This document shows, one piece after another, positions 26,902 to 35,235 of a stretch of DNA of 64,000 bases. A program made the position numbers and the translations under genes. Numbering within the stretch: position 1 is the first letter of the stretch; each line of letters opens with the position of its first letter. The stretch comes from Flavobacteriaceae bacterium NBU2973. Its GTDB lineage: Bacteria; Bacteroidota; Bacteroidia; Flavobacteriales; Flavobacteriaceae. The DNA lies in the NCBI GenBank assembly GCA_026162565.1, contig JAOEIQ010000005.1, positions 62,001 to 126,000 on the forward strand. The letters are read 5' to 3'. The notes below the pieces were generated by a model. The model was given only the letters and a program-made list of their open reading frames with translations. It did not search any database and had not been told where the DNA came from.

Positions 26902-27750
26902 TTAACCTCCTATTCGTATACTAATATTTTCGCCATCATCTCTTCTATTATTTCGCATACGCTCCATCATCTCTTTAGACTTTTTATCCATTATAGCATC
27001 ATACTTCTCTTGGGTGATTTCCTTTCCTTTTTTAGGCTCTTCAATAGCAACCACATTTTTTGGATTTAATACAATTTTACTACATATAGTTGTAGTAGTT
27101 CCATCATTTACCTCTAAAATTAATCCAGGTAACCCATGATAATTTGCTGGTCCGTTATTAACTGGAATTTCTGGAGCGTACCAAGCCACTACTTCTACTT
27201 CTTTCATTTCTGGTTTTCTTTCTTCATCTTCATCAGGCTCATTGTCACCATTAATACTAATACTGCTTTCAATTACTTCTACTTCTCTAATTTTTGTAGC
27301 CTTAAAACATTTATAATCTCCAATAAACTTGGTTTCTCCTGTAAGCTTCCAATCATGCTTTTCTAATTCATCCTTTATTAAAAACAACTTACTGTAGGAC
27401 TCATTTTGATTCGTAAATCTATTTTCTTTTGTGTTTTTGTATAGTACATCAGATCCTCCTGAAGAAACCATTACAACTTGCATACCTGCAGGATGTGGTG
27501 ATTCTAACTGTTCATCTTCCTTATAGATTGATTCTGTTTTATTGAATGTTAGAATATGTGTTTTTTCAAATTGTTTTTTTAACATCTCCATCATTTGCTC
27601 TGCCATACCAGAAGCCAATTGTGTACTATCTAATTTAATGTCTAATTTTCGTTTGGATTTGTAGGTTGCTACACCTTGAAAATCTTGAGCTCCTATCGTA
27701 GACGTCATAAAAAGTAACGCCAATACCAAATACTTTGTTAATTTAATCAT
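26902..27750 (-). CDS. GLPGLI family protein 3
   Basis: A 282-residue exported protein with a signal peptide ending near residue 21 (STIGAQ). The motif WYAPEIPVNNGPANYHGLPGLILEV is near 195, and CFKATKI and ICSKIVLNP flank it. An acidic stretch (DNEPDEDEERKPEMKE) lies where paralogue 2 has its charged insertion. It starts 2 nt after the small secreted protein gene upstream, so the two share a transcript. It is the most diverged of the three paralogues at the N-terminus. Confidence 0.9.
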   Translation of the reverse strand: MIKLTKYLVLALLFMTSTIGAQDFQGVATYKSKRKLDIKLDSTQLASGMAEQMMEMLKKQFEKTHILTFNKTESIYKEDEQLESPHPAGMQVVMVSSGGSDVLYKNTKENRFTNQNESYSKLFLIKDELEKHDWKLTGETKFIGDYKCFKATKIREVEVIESSISINGDNEPDEDEERKPEMKEVEVVAWYAPEIPVNNGPANYHGLPGLILEVNDGTTTTICSKIVLNPKNVVAIEEPKKGKEITQEKYDAIMDKKSKEMMERMRNNRRDDGENISIRIGG

Positions 27751-27752
27751 GA

Positions 27753-28121
27753 TTATTTTGCTTTATAATAATTAATTGCTGCTTTTCTTATTTTCTTCAC
27801 GCTTTTTAAAAAGCCATTAATGTCTTTAGAGTTTCCATTAACTTTATAAGATACTCGTGATTTACCCTCTTTAAACATAGTCTCTCCATTACAAACTATT
27901 TCAAATGAAATCTCTTCATTGTCTGAAACAGAGCTTAATATTTCTTTAATATCTTCTATTTTAAATGTCGATTTAACTTCTTCTGCAGAATCCACATCTA
28001 CAGAAACGCTTAAACCTTGAATTTTCACATCTTCAATGGAAGTATTTCCAGTAATAGATTTTGATTGACTAATCCCAATAGTGGATATTAGAAGTAATAA
28101 AATGGTAACTAAATTTTTCAT
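27753..28121 (-). CDS. Small secreted protein of unknown function
   Basis: A 122-residue exported protein with a signal peptide 1-18 (TIGISQ). The mature protein is about 100 residues, rich in Ser, Lys and Val, with a single Cys in VCNGETMF. No family is recognised. It is first in the minus-strand transcript leading to GLPGLI-3 and is divergent from the histidine kinase gene across a 125-nt region with three GTTAAY repeats. The context suggests it belongs to the same regulon, perhaps as sensor partner or target, but that is inference. Confidence 0.75.
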   Translation of the reverse strand: MKNLVTILLLLISTIGISQSKSITGNTSIEDVKIQGLSVSVDVDSAEEVKSTFKIEDIKEILSSVSDNEEISFEIVCNGETMFKEGKSRVSYKVNGNSKDINGFLKSVKKIRKAAINYYKAK

Positions 28122-28181
28122 GATAATTTGATTTAATGATTAATTATGATACAAATATGTAATCCTTTTTAAACTATTATA

Positions 28182-28207
28182 GTTAATGAGTGTTAACTAC
28201 TGTTAAC
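28182..28207. promoter_or_regulatory. Three GTTAAY direct repeats, candidate response-regulator operator
   Basis: GTTAAT at 28182, GTTAAC at 28192 and GTTAAC at 28202 are exactly 10 bp apart, i.e. on one face of the helix. This is the usual layout of binding sites for OmpR-family regulators. They lie between the divergent small secreted protein gene and the histidine kinase gene, upstream of both. Confidence 0.55.
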
Positions 28208-28234
28208 CGATTAGTTTAGTAACATTTTAACATT

Positions 28235-28242
28235 TACTTTTG
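28235..28242 (+). promoter_or_regulatory. -7 box of the kinase/regulator operon
   Basis: TACTTTTG matches TAnnTTTG and ends 4 nt before the kinase ATG, so transcription would start at or next to the start codon and give a leaderless mRNA. Confidence 0.45.
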
Positions 28243-28246
28243 ATGT

Positions 28247-29779
28247 ATGAATGATTCAAAATACAAATGGATATTATATACAATAGTACTTGTTATTATG
28301 ACTACTATTGGTATACAAGTGTATTGGAATTACAAAAACTACCTAACCAATAAACAACAGCTAATAAACGATGTACAAACAAGTTTAGATAAGGCTGTGG
28401 ATGATTATTATACTAATCTCGCTGAACGTTCAACCCTAGGTTTATCCTTATCAGGAGACAGTCAAAAAAATGCCTTGGAGAAAGGTGGATTATTAGATCA
28501 GATAACTAAAAAGATTGATAGTTCTAAAAATGAGATTTCCAGAATTGATTTTGATACTGAAACTCTAGAAGGTGTTACAATTTTAAGAGGCTTTAAAGTA
28601 GATTCAATGATGGCAGACCATCGTGAAAAGCATAATCCTATTACAATAGATTCGTTTTCTGCCAAAATTAAAACGCTCAAAAAAAACAATGACAGTCTCA
28701 AGGTTGACTTTACCGATTTTGAAATGCTTACATCAAAAATAGTTATCTCTATTAGTAATGACTCTCTTGATATTAATGAAGTAGATAGCCTGTTAAGTTC
28801 TGAACTAAAGCGTAAAAATATTTCGGTAGATTACAGCCTTCACTACAATGATATAAAAGAAGGTTTTAGAGAAACTAATGACTTAAAATCTTTCATTTTT
28901 AAAGATCAAGATGATGTATTACTAACCACATTTTCTAAATCCACCTTCTTACCTGATAACAGCGCTTTAGGTATCACTTTTACTAATGAAACTCAAGCAG
29001 TTTTAAAACGCATTTTAGGAGGTATTTTAATTTCATTTTTATTAGTATTAGCAGTAATAAGCTGCTTATTTTATTTATTAAAAATTATTAAACATCAAAA
29101 GCAATTAGCAGAGGTAAAAAATGACTTAATAAGCAATATCACTCACGAATTTAAAACACCTATTGCTACAATTGGAGTGGCATTAGAGAGTATTAAAGAC
29201 TTTAATGGCATTGAGGATAAGGAAAAAACAAAAAACTATCTCAATATGTCAAGCGACCAATTATCTAAATTGAACACAATGGTCGAAAAATTATTAGAAA
29301 CTGCTACTTTAGATAACGACAGTATTACTCTAAATTTAGAAGAGGTTAACCTTGTAGATTTTATTGAAAACTCTATAGAGAGATATCGCGTATTATTAAA
29401 TGGTAAAACAGTTACCTTTAATCATTCTCAAGATTTGATTCCTATTTTTGTTGATGTATTTCATTTTGATAGTGCCATTAATAATATAATAGACAATGCT
29501 ATTAAATATGGAGGTAATTCAATTACTATTAGTTTAGAAAAGAGGAAAGCTAAAATACATCTATCCATTACAGATAATGGCAATACACTTACCAAAGTTC
29601 ACAAAGACAAAATATTTGAGCAGTTTTATCGTGTTCCAAAAGGTAATACACATGATGTAAAAGGATTTGGAATTGGGTTATATTATACTAAAACCATTAT
29701 AGAAAAGCATCGAGGAACTATTGTATTAGATGTATCTAATAAACAAACAACTTTTAAAATAACGTTACCTAATGAGTAA
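28247..29779 (+). CDS. Membrane sensor histidine kinase
   Basis: A 510-residue kinase. Transmembrane helix 1 is at about 9-26, a large periplasmic sensor region at about 30-255, and helix 2 at about 258-280. There is no clear HAMP domain. HisKA contains the phospho-acceptor His300 in NITHEFKTPIATIG. HATPase motifs are the N box DNAIKYG, G1 ITDNGNT and G2 GFGIGLYYTK. It overlaps the response regulator gene by 8 nt. It is divergent from the GLPGLI/barrel cluster, so an envelope-related signal is plausible. The sensor domain matches nothing I can name. Confidence 0.93.
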   Translation: MNDSKYKWILYTIVLVIMTTIGIQVYWNYKNYLTNKQQLINDVQTSLDKAVDDYYTNLAERSTLGLSLSGDSQKNALEKGGLLDQITKKIDSSKNEISRIDFDTETLEGVTILRGFKVDSMMADHREKHNPITIDSFSAKIKTLKKNNDSLKVDFTDFEMLTSKIVISISNDSLDINEVDSLLSSELKRKNISVDYSLHYNDIKEGFRETNDLKSFIFKDQDDVLLTTFSKSTFLPDNSALGITFTNETQAVLKRILGGILISFLLVLAVISCLFYLLKIIKHQKQLAEVKNDLISNITHEFKTPIATIGVALESIKDFNGIEDKEKTKNYLNMSSDQLSKLNTMVEKLLETATLDNDSITLNLEEVNLVDFIENSIERYRVLLNGKTVTFNHSQDLIPIFVDVFHFDSAINNIIDNAIKYGGNSITISLEKRKAKIHLSITDNGNTLTKVHKDKIFEQFYRVPKGNTHDVKGFGIGLYYTKTIIEKHRGTIVLDVSNKQTTFKITLPNE

Positions 29780-30455
29780 TGCAGTAAAAATTTTATTAGC
29801 TGAAGATGAACCTGCTTTAGGTCAAATAATCAAAGAGAGTTTAGAAACCAGAAGCTTTAATGTTTTGTTATGCGACAATGGCGAAAAAGCATATGAAACT
29901 TATAAATCAGAAAAACCTGAACTACTCGTTTTAGATGTTATGATGCCCAAAAAAGATGGTTTTACACTAGCTAAAGATATTAGAATTGAAGATGATACAA
30001 TTCCTATAATTTTCTTAACTGCTAAATCACAAACTCAAGATGTTGTTGAAGGTTTTACTATTGGTGGTAATGATTACTTAAAAAAACCATTTAGTATGGA
30101 AGAGCTTATAGTGCGCATTAACAATTTACTCAATAGAACAAAGCTTCAAAAAACCTCTGAAATTCTAAAGTTTGGAGACTTTATTTTTGATTTTCCTAAA
30201 CAAACTCTACAATTTAAAGAACAAGAAAAGAACCAGCTTACTCATAGAGAAGCTCACTTATTATTTCACTTAATTAAAAATAAAAATGCTGTTTTAGATC
30301 GTTCTCTAATACTAAATAAACTGTGGGGAAATGATGATTTCTTTTCCGCTAGAAGTATGGACGTTTTTATTACTAAACTTCGTAAAAAATTAAAATTGGA
30401 CGAGTCCATACAAATTGTAAATGTCAGAGGATTTGGCTATAAATTAATTTGTTAA
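29772..30455 (+). CDS. OmpR-family response regulator
   Basis: A 227-residue two-domain regulator. The receiver (about 5-118) has the acidic pair AEDE at 10-13, phospho-acceptor Asp55 in LVLDVMMPKKDG, Thr in FLTAKS, and Lys in YLKKPF. The C-terminal winged helix (about 130-227) has RSMDVFITKLRKKL and VRGFGYKL. It is translationally coupled to the kinase. The likely DNA target is the GTTAAY repeat array just upstream of its own operon and perhaps the GLPGLI promoters. It has no dedicated terminator. Confidence 0.94.
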   Translation: MSNAVKILLAEDEPALGQIIKESLETRSFNVLLCDNGEKAYETYKSEKPELLVLDVMMPKKDGFTLAKDIRIEDDTIPIIFLTAKSQTQDVVEGFTIGGNDYLKKPFSMEELIVRINNLLNRTKLQKTSEILKFGDFIFDFPKQTLQFKEQEKNQLTHREAHLLFHLIKNKNAVLDRSLILNKLWGNDDFFSARSMDVFITKLRKKLKLDESIQIVNVRGFGYKLIC

Positions 30456-30498
30456 AAAAACACATCACAGTTTGAGTCCTAATTTAGCTCTAACTTTT

Positions 30499-30527
30499 GT
30501 TATCGTAATATTGCAATATTCGATAAC
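30499..30527. repeat. 29-bp near-perfect palindrome
   Basis: GTTATCG, one unpaired T, AATATTGCAATATT and CGATAAC form an interrupted 28-bp palindrome. It lies 44 nt after the response regulator stop and 50 nt before the next gene's ATG. There is no T-run, so an operator or a cruciform is more likely than a terminator. Confidence 0.6.
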
Positions 30528-30576
30528 AATAATATCTCATAAAAATTGGTTTGATTTTTGTACTTTTCTAACTACA

Positions 30577-31356
30577 ATGAAACAATTTTTTATTTCTATA
30601 CTTTTTTTATCTCAAATTGCTTTTAGTCAAAATACTATTGAAGCTAAATTTCTAGAAAAAAAACCTTTTAAATATGGTAAAATTGTCAATATAGATAATT
30701 TTGAAACCATCTTTTATTTAGATAATAATGTACTTCATAAGAAAAATGCTAAAATAGATTACACCTATAATAATCTACAGTTAGGAACTGTAACATCTGC
30801 TAATGCTTTTAATCCACTAAAAATAAACTTGTTTTATCAAGACATGAACTCGGTTATAATTCTTGATAATCGTCTGGCCGAAATTTTTAAAATTAATTTT
30901 AATACTATTTCATCATATAAAAATGTATCTCATGTCTCAACAGGAAATGATAATACAATTTGGATTTACAATCAGGATACTAGCGAATTAGAAGTTTACG
31001 ATTATTTAAATAATAAAACTCGTGTAAAAACCTTACCAATAGCAGAGAATGTTTTAGATATAACTAGTAACTTTAATTTCTGCTGGCTTTTAACCCAAGA
31101 TAATTTGTATTGCTATAATTACTTTGGAAGTTTAGTTTATAAAATACCAAATACTGGTTATACTAAAATCAAGGAGAATAATGACAATATTATTTTAAAA
31201 GGAGAAAATACATTATATTTTTTAAAGAAAAATACAACTGTAATTGAAGCTCTAAATTTAGACGAATTGTTAATAAATCAGTTTTTACTAACCAACGAAA
31301 GCTTGTATATTTACGACGGAGAATTTCTTCATCAATACCAAATAAAAACTGAATAA
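30577..31356 (+). CDS. Secreted protein of unknown function, propeller-like
   Basis: A 259-residue exported protein. The open frame extends back to 30472, but the ATG at 30577 starts a normal signal peptide ending FSQN near residue 19, so that start is used. The mature chain shows short repeated beta patterns (INLFYQDMNSVIILDNRLAEI, DNTIWIYNQDTSELEVYD, NFCWLLTQDNLYCYNYFGSLVYKI), suggestive of a small beta-propeller-like fold. No family was named with confidence. It lies 4 nt before the deoxynucleoside kinase gene, an arrangement I recall as common in flavobacteria, and a long palindrome sits upstream. Confidence 0.75.
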   Translation: MKQFFISILFLSQIAFSQNTIEAKFLEKKPFKYGKIVNIDNFETIFYLDNNVLHKKNAKIDYTYNNLQLGTVTSANAFNPLKINLFYQDMNSVIILDNRLAEIFKINFNTISSYKNVSHVSTGNDNTIWIYNQDTSELEVYDYLNNKTRVKTLPIAENVLDITSNFNFCWLLTQDNLYCYNYFGSLVYKIPNTGYTKIKENNDNIILKGENTLYFLKKNTTVIEALNLDELLINQFLLTNESLYIYDGEFLHQYQIKTE

Positions 31357-31360
31357 CATT

Positions 31361-31975
31361 ATGCACGTTGCAATTGCCGGAAACATTGGAGCTGGAAAAA
31401 CTACACTCACAAAATTATTAGCTAAACATTATAAATGGGAAGCACAGCTTGAGGACGTTGTAGACAATCCTTATCTCGATGATTTTTACAACCAGATGGA
31501 ACGTTGGAGTTTTAATTTGCAAGTGTATTTTTTAAATAGTCGATTTCGTCAAGTTGCTCAAATTCGAGAAAGCGGAAAAGATATTATTCAAGACAGAACC
31601 ATATATGAAGATGCGCATATTTTTGCTCCTAACCTTCATGCAATGGGATTAATGACCAATCGTGATTTTGAGAACTATTCCTCACTATTTCAGTTAATGG
31701 AATCGTTTGTAAAAGGTCCTGATCTATTAATTTATTTAAGAAGTTCTATTTATAATTTAGTTGCGCAAATTCACAAAAGAGGACGCGATTATGAAAATTC
31801 TATTAGCATAGATTATTTAAGCAGATTAAATGAACGCTATGAAGCTTGGATTAGCAAATATGATAAAGGTAACTTACTCATCATAGATGTAGACAATCTT
31901 GATTTTGTTGCTAACCCAGAAGATTTAGGAATGATTATTAATAAGATTGATGCTGAAATAAACGGTTTATTTTAG
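31361..31975 (+). CDS. Deoxynucleoside kinase
   Basis: A 204-residue P-loop kinase of the deoxyadenosine/deoxyguanosine kinase family that salvages deoxynucleosides to dNMPs. Walker A is GNIGAGKTT at residues 7-15, the base-binding and catalytic segment is QDRTIYEDAHIF near 75, and the lid region is HKRGRDYE near 145. Purine versus pyrimidine preference was not determined. It is followed immediately by a strong terminator. Confidence 0.93.
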   Translation: MHVAIAGNIGAGKTTLTKLLAKHYKWEAQLEDVVDNPYLDDFYNQMERWSFNLQVYFLNSRFRQVAQIRESGKDIIQDRTIYEDAHIFAPNLHAMGLMTNRDFENYSSLFQLMESFVKGPDLLIYLRSSIYNLVAQIHKRGRDYENSISIDYLSRLNERYEAWISKYDKGNLLIIDVDNLDFVANPEDLGMIINKIDAEINGLF

Positions 31976-31991
31976 ATTAGATAAAACTCAT

Positions 31992-32028
31992 AAAAAAGCC
32001 TTTCAGTTTCCTGAAAGGCTTTTTATTT
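31992..32028. terminator. Bidirectional terminator
   Basis: AAAAAGCCTTTCAG and CTGAAAGGCTTTTT form a 14-bp stem around TTTC (loop about 4 nt), with T-rich flanks on both strands, between the convergent deoxynucleoside kinase and membrane pyrophosphatase genes. Confidence 0.9.
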
Positions 32029-32044
32029 AGTATTAAGAGTAAAA

Positions 32045-34474
32045 CTAATTTTCTTTAATTTCTTCTTTTACTTCTTTGATTATTTTTTTGGTTTTAATCT
32101 CTACTTCAGCGTCAACATTTTTAAGTGATTCTACTTTTGCTTCAACTTCTTCTAGAGTTCCTTCAAAAGTTTCTTCTTTAGTTTGAGTTACACCATTTTC
32201 TGTAGTTGTAGTTGTCACAACTGCTTTAGCCATAGGGTTTTCATCACCTGCAGTCATTTCAATTCGTACTTCTTTGCTCATTTCTTCTTTAACTTGAGTT
32301 TGAGCCATAGCTGAATGATCTGAAGTATGCCCTCCTAAAATTGGTGCTATTACTAAACCAACTAAACACGTTAATTTAATTAAAATGTTCATTGAAGGCC
32401 CTGATGTATCTTTAAAAGGATCTCCTACAGTATCACCTGTAACTGCGGCTTTGTGAGCATCACTACCTTTAAAAGTCATTTCTCCATTAATCTCTACACC
32501 AGCCTCAAACGATTTTTTAGCATTATCCCAAGCACCTCCAGCATTATTCTGAAAAATTGCCCACATCACGCCAGAAACACAAACACCAGCCATATAACCT
32601 CCTAATGGTTCAGCTCCAAATACTAATCCGATAATTACTGGAGTTATTATTGTAATTAAGCCTGGTAAAATCATTTCTTTTAATGCCGCTTTAGTCGAAA
32701 TATCTACACATTTAGCATATTCAGGAGTACCTGTTCCTTCCATAATTCCCGGAATTTCTTTAAACTGGCGACGTACTTCTTGTACCATTTCCATTGCAGC
32801 TTTACCTACAGATTTCATAGCCAAAGCAGAAAACACTACAGGAATCATTCCACCAACAAATAACATGGCTAATACATCTGCTTTAAAAATGTTAATTCCA
32901 TCAATTCCAGTAAACGTTACATAAGCAGCGAATAATGCTAATGCTGTTAATGCAGCAGAGGCAATTGCAAATCCTTTACCAACAGCAGCTGTTGTATTAC
33001 CAACAGAATCTAATATATCTGTACGCTCACGAACGTGAGGTTCTAATTCACTCATTTCAGCTACCCCTCCTGCGTTATCAGCAATAGGCCCAAAAGCATC
33101 AATTGCTAATTGCATAGCAGTTGTAGCCATCATTGCAGAAGCTGCCAAAGCAACACCATAAAATCCAGCTAAAGCATATGATCCATAAATTGCTGCGGCA
33201 AATAATAATACTGACCAAAATGTTGATTTCATACCTACAGCTAAACCAGCAATAATATTTGTTGCTGCTCCTGTTGAACTATTTTGAACGATATCCAAAA
33301 CAGGTTTCTTACCTAAACTTGTATAATAAGCCGTTACAAAAGAAATTAATGCGCCAACTGCCAATCCAATACATGCAGACCAAAACACATTAATAGAAGG
33401 CACTTCGCGTAACCCTTCTCCAAAGAAATTCATTTTTAAAGTCTCTGGTAACATCCAATCAATTAAGAACCAGCTTGCTACTAATGTTAGTATAATTGAA
33501 GCCCAGTTACCCATATCTAATGCTTTTTGAACTTGAGGTTCTTTTGCGTCATTACTTGATATTTTCACTAAAAACGTTCCTAATATTGATGCTAATACTC
33601 CAACACCAGCAATAACTAATGGTAATAAAATTGGCCCCATATTATTGAATGCATCTGTAAATTGCGATGTAGCAGACATATCCTTAATAATATAATTACC
33701 AAGAACCATTGCTGCTAATACAGTTGCTACATAAGACCCAAATAAATCAGCTCCCATTCCTGCAACATCTCCAACGTTATCTCCAACATTGTCTGCAATT
33801 GTAGCTGGATTACGAGGATCATCTTCAGGAATTCCTGCTTCTACTTTTCCTACTAAATCTGCTCCAACATCAGCAGCTTTTGTATAGATTCCTCCACCTA
33901 CACGAGCAAAAAGTGCAATAGATTCTGCTCCTAAAGAGAATCCAGCAAGTGTTTCTAATACTATAGTCATGTTTGTATAGAAGTCTCCTTCGTTACCCAT
34001 AAATTGACTCAAGAAGAATAAGAAAAATAAGCTTAATCCTAAAACAGCTAATCCAGCAACACCTAATCCCATTACTGTTCCTCCACCAAAAGATACTTTA
34101 AGAGCTTGTGGCAAACTTGTTTTGGCAGCCTCTGCAGTACGAGCATTAGCTTCTGTTGCAACTCTCATACCAATATTTCCAGCCAAAGCAGAAAAAATAG
34201 CTCCAAATATAAACGCTGGAACAATCATCCAACTTGTGGAGTCAACTAATGTTGATATTACATACAATAATACAGATGCTATTACTACAAAAATTGCTAA
34301 TAATCTATACTCTGCATTTAAAAAGGCTAATGCACCTTCTTTTATAGCTTTAGATATACTTTGCATTTTGTCGTTACCTGCATCTTGCTTTTTTACCCAA
34401 GACATTTTTATTAGCATAAAAATTAGTCCTAGAACTGCCAAAGCAATTGGCACAAAAATCACATTTGATTCCAT
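32045..34474 (-). CDS. hppA: K+-dependent membrane-bound pyrophosphatase (ion pump)
   Basis: An 809-residue polytopic protein (about 16 helices) that couples PPi hydrolysis to Na+ and/or H+ export. The catalytic motif [20 protein letters not shown] and [19 protein letters not shown] lie near 195-235. The K+-dependence determinant is [10 protein letters not shown] with Ala496, where K+-independent enzymes have Lys. Ion specificity was not settled from sequence; Na+-pumping types are frequent in Bacteroidota. After the last helix (near 715) comes an 80-90 residue hydrophilic tail rich in Glu, Lys and Thr, absent from typical family members. A soluble pyrophosphatase gene is next upstream. Confidence 0.95.
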   Translation of the reverse strand: MESNVIFVPIALAVLGLIFMLIKMSWVKKQDAGNDKMQSISKAIKEGALAFLNAEYRLLAIFVVIASVLLYVISTLVDSTSWMIVPAFIFGAIFSALAGNIGMRVATEANARTAEAAKTSLPQALKVSFGGGTVMGLGVAGLAVLGLSLFFLFFLSQFMGNEGDFYTNMTIVLETLAGFSLGAESIALFARVGGGIYTKAADVGADLVGKVEAGIPEDDPRNPATIADNVGDNVGDVAGMGADLFGSYVATVLAAMVLGNYIIKDMSATSQFTDAFNNMGPILLPLVIAGVGVLASILGTFLVKISSNDAKEPQVQKALDMGNWASIILTLVASWFLIDWMLPETLKMNFFGEGLREVPSINVFWSACIGLAVGALISFVTAYYTSLGKKPVLDIVQNSSTGAATNIIAGLAVGMKSTFWSVLLFAAAIYGSYALAGFYGVALAASAMMATTAMQLAIDAFGPIADNAGGVAEMSELEPHVRERTDILDSVGNTTAAVGKGFAIASAALTALALFAAYVTFTGIDGINIFKADVLAMLFVGGMIPVVFSALAMKSVGKAAMEMVQEVRRQFKEIPGIMEGTGTPEYAKCVDISTKAALKEMILPGLITIITPVIIGLVFGAEPLGGYMAGVCVSGVMWAIFQNNAGGAWDNAKKSFEAGVEINGEMTFKGSDAHKAAVTGDTVGDPFKDTSGPSMNILIKLTCLVGLVIAPILGGHTSDHSAMAQTQVKEEMSKEVRIEMTAGDENPMAKAVVTTTTTENGVTQTKEETFEGTLEEVEAKVESLKNVDAEVEIKTKKIIKEVKEEIKEN

Positions 34475-34501
34475 ATTATTTTGATTTGTTATTTAGCTGC
34501 G

Positions 34502-34509
34502 CAAAAGTA
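34502..34509 (-). promoter_or_regulatory. -7 box of hppA
   Basis: The minus strand reads TACTTTTG, a full TAnnTTTG match, 27 nt before the ATG at 34474. Confidence 0.42.
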
Positions 34510-34521
34510 ACAAAATAGACG

Positions 34522-34562
34522 AGAAAAGAAAAACCCTTTAGCAACTAATACTAAAGGGTTTT
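34522..34562 (-). terminator. Terminator of ppa
   Basis: On the minus strand AAAACCCTTTAG and CTAAAGGGTTTT form a 12-bp stem, followed by TCTTTTC, 23 nt after the ppa stop. It separates ppa from hppA, so the two pyrophosphatases have separate transcripts. Confidence 0.85.
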
Positions 34563-34584
34563 CATTTGTAGATTTTAATAGCTG

Positions 34585-35112
34585 TTAAATTGTAAAATCG
34601 CCATTTACTTTATGATCACTAGTTTCATATCGATCTATACATTTATTAAGTATATCATAAGCCTCTTCAGCATTTCCCCAACCTCCAACATCAACTTTCT
34701 TTTTTTCTAAATCTTTATATACTTGAAAGAAATGTGTAATCTCTTTTTTTCTATGCGGATTTAAATCTGAAATATCATTGTAGCTGTTCCAAATAGGATC
34801 TGTAACAGGTACACAAATAAGTTTTTCGTCTGGACCTTTTTCGTCAGCCATATGAAACACACCAATAGGTTTAACTTCCATAACACACATAGGAAAAGTT
34901 GGTTCTGTACCCATGACTAAAACATCTAATGGATCTCCATCAAGTGCTAACGTTTCAGGGATAAATCCATAATCTCCTGGATACATCATTGATGAAAATA
35001 ACATACGATCAAATCGAATTTTATTTAATTCAAAATCATATTCATACTTGTTTCTACTTCCTTTTGGTATTTCGATTAACACATCAAAGGTTAATTTTCC
35101 TTTTGGGCTCAT
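34585..35112 (-). CDS. ppa: Soluble inorganic pyrophosphatase, family I
   Basis: A 175-residue cytoplasmic Mg2+-dependent enzyme hydrolysing PPi to phosphate. It has IEIPKGSRNKYEYD, YPGDYGFIPETL, the signature DGDPLDVLVMG near residue 70, and later metal ligands in DEKLICVPVTDP. Length and motifs are normal for the prokaryotic type. It sits directly upstream of the membrane pyrophosphatase, so the locus provides both heat-releasing and energy-conserving PPi removal. Confidence 0.97.
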   Translation of the reverse strand: MSPKGKLTFDVLIEIPKGSRNKYEYDFELNKIRFDRMLFSSMMYPGDYGFIPETLALDGDPLDVLVMGTEPTFPMCVMEVKPIGVFHMADEKGPDEKLICVPVTDPIWNSYNDISDLNPHRKKEITHFFQVYKDLEKKKVDVGGWGNAEEAYDILNKCIDRYETSDHKVNGDFTI

Positions 35113-35134
35113 ATTCTTAATTTTTAAAGGGCAG

Positions 35135-35142
35135 CAAATATA
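35135..35142 (-). promoter_or_regulatory. -7 box of ppa
   Basis: The minus strand reads TATATTTG, a full TAnnTTTG match, 22 nt before the ppa ATG. Confidence 0.45.
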
Positions 35143-35188
35143 TAGATTGCAAGGGATTTACTACTAAAATATTCGTTATTTTTTTGCA

Positions 35189-35221
35189 TAAAAAAAGCGT
35201 TGCCATTGCAACGCTTTTTTG
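35189..35221 (-). terminator. Terminator of the T9SS-sorted protein gene
   Basis: On the minus strand AAAAAAGCGTTGC and GCAACGCTTTTTT form a perfect 13-bp stem around AATG, with a run of T, 15 nt after the stop at 35236. Confidence 0.9.
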
Positions 35222-35235
35222 TTGTATTTAAAACC

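Noticed and set aside
30472-30576. Upstream extension of the secreted protein gene before dNK
   Set aside because: The added 35 residues would bury the signal peptide inside the protein and run over the 29-bp palindrome; the ATG at 30577 is better.
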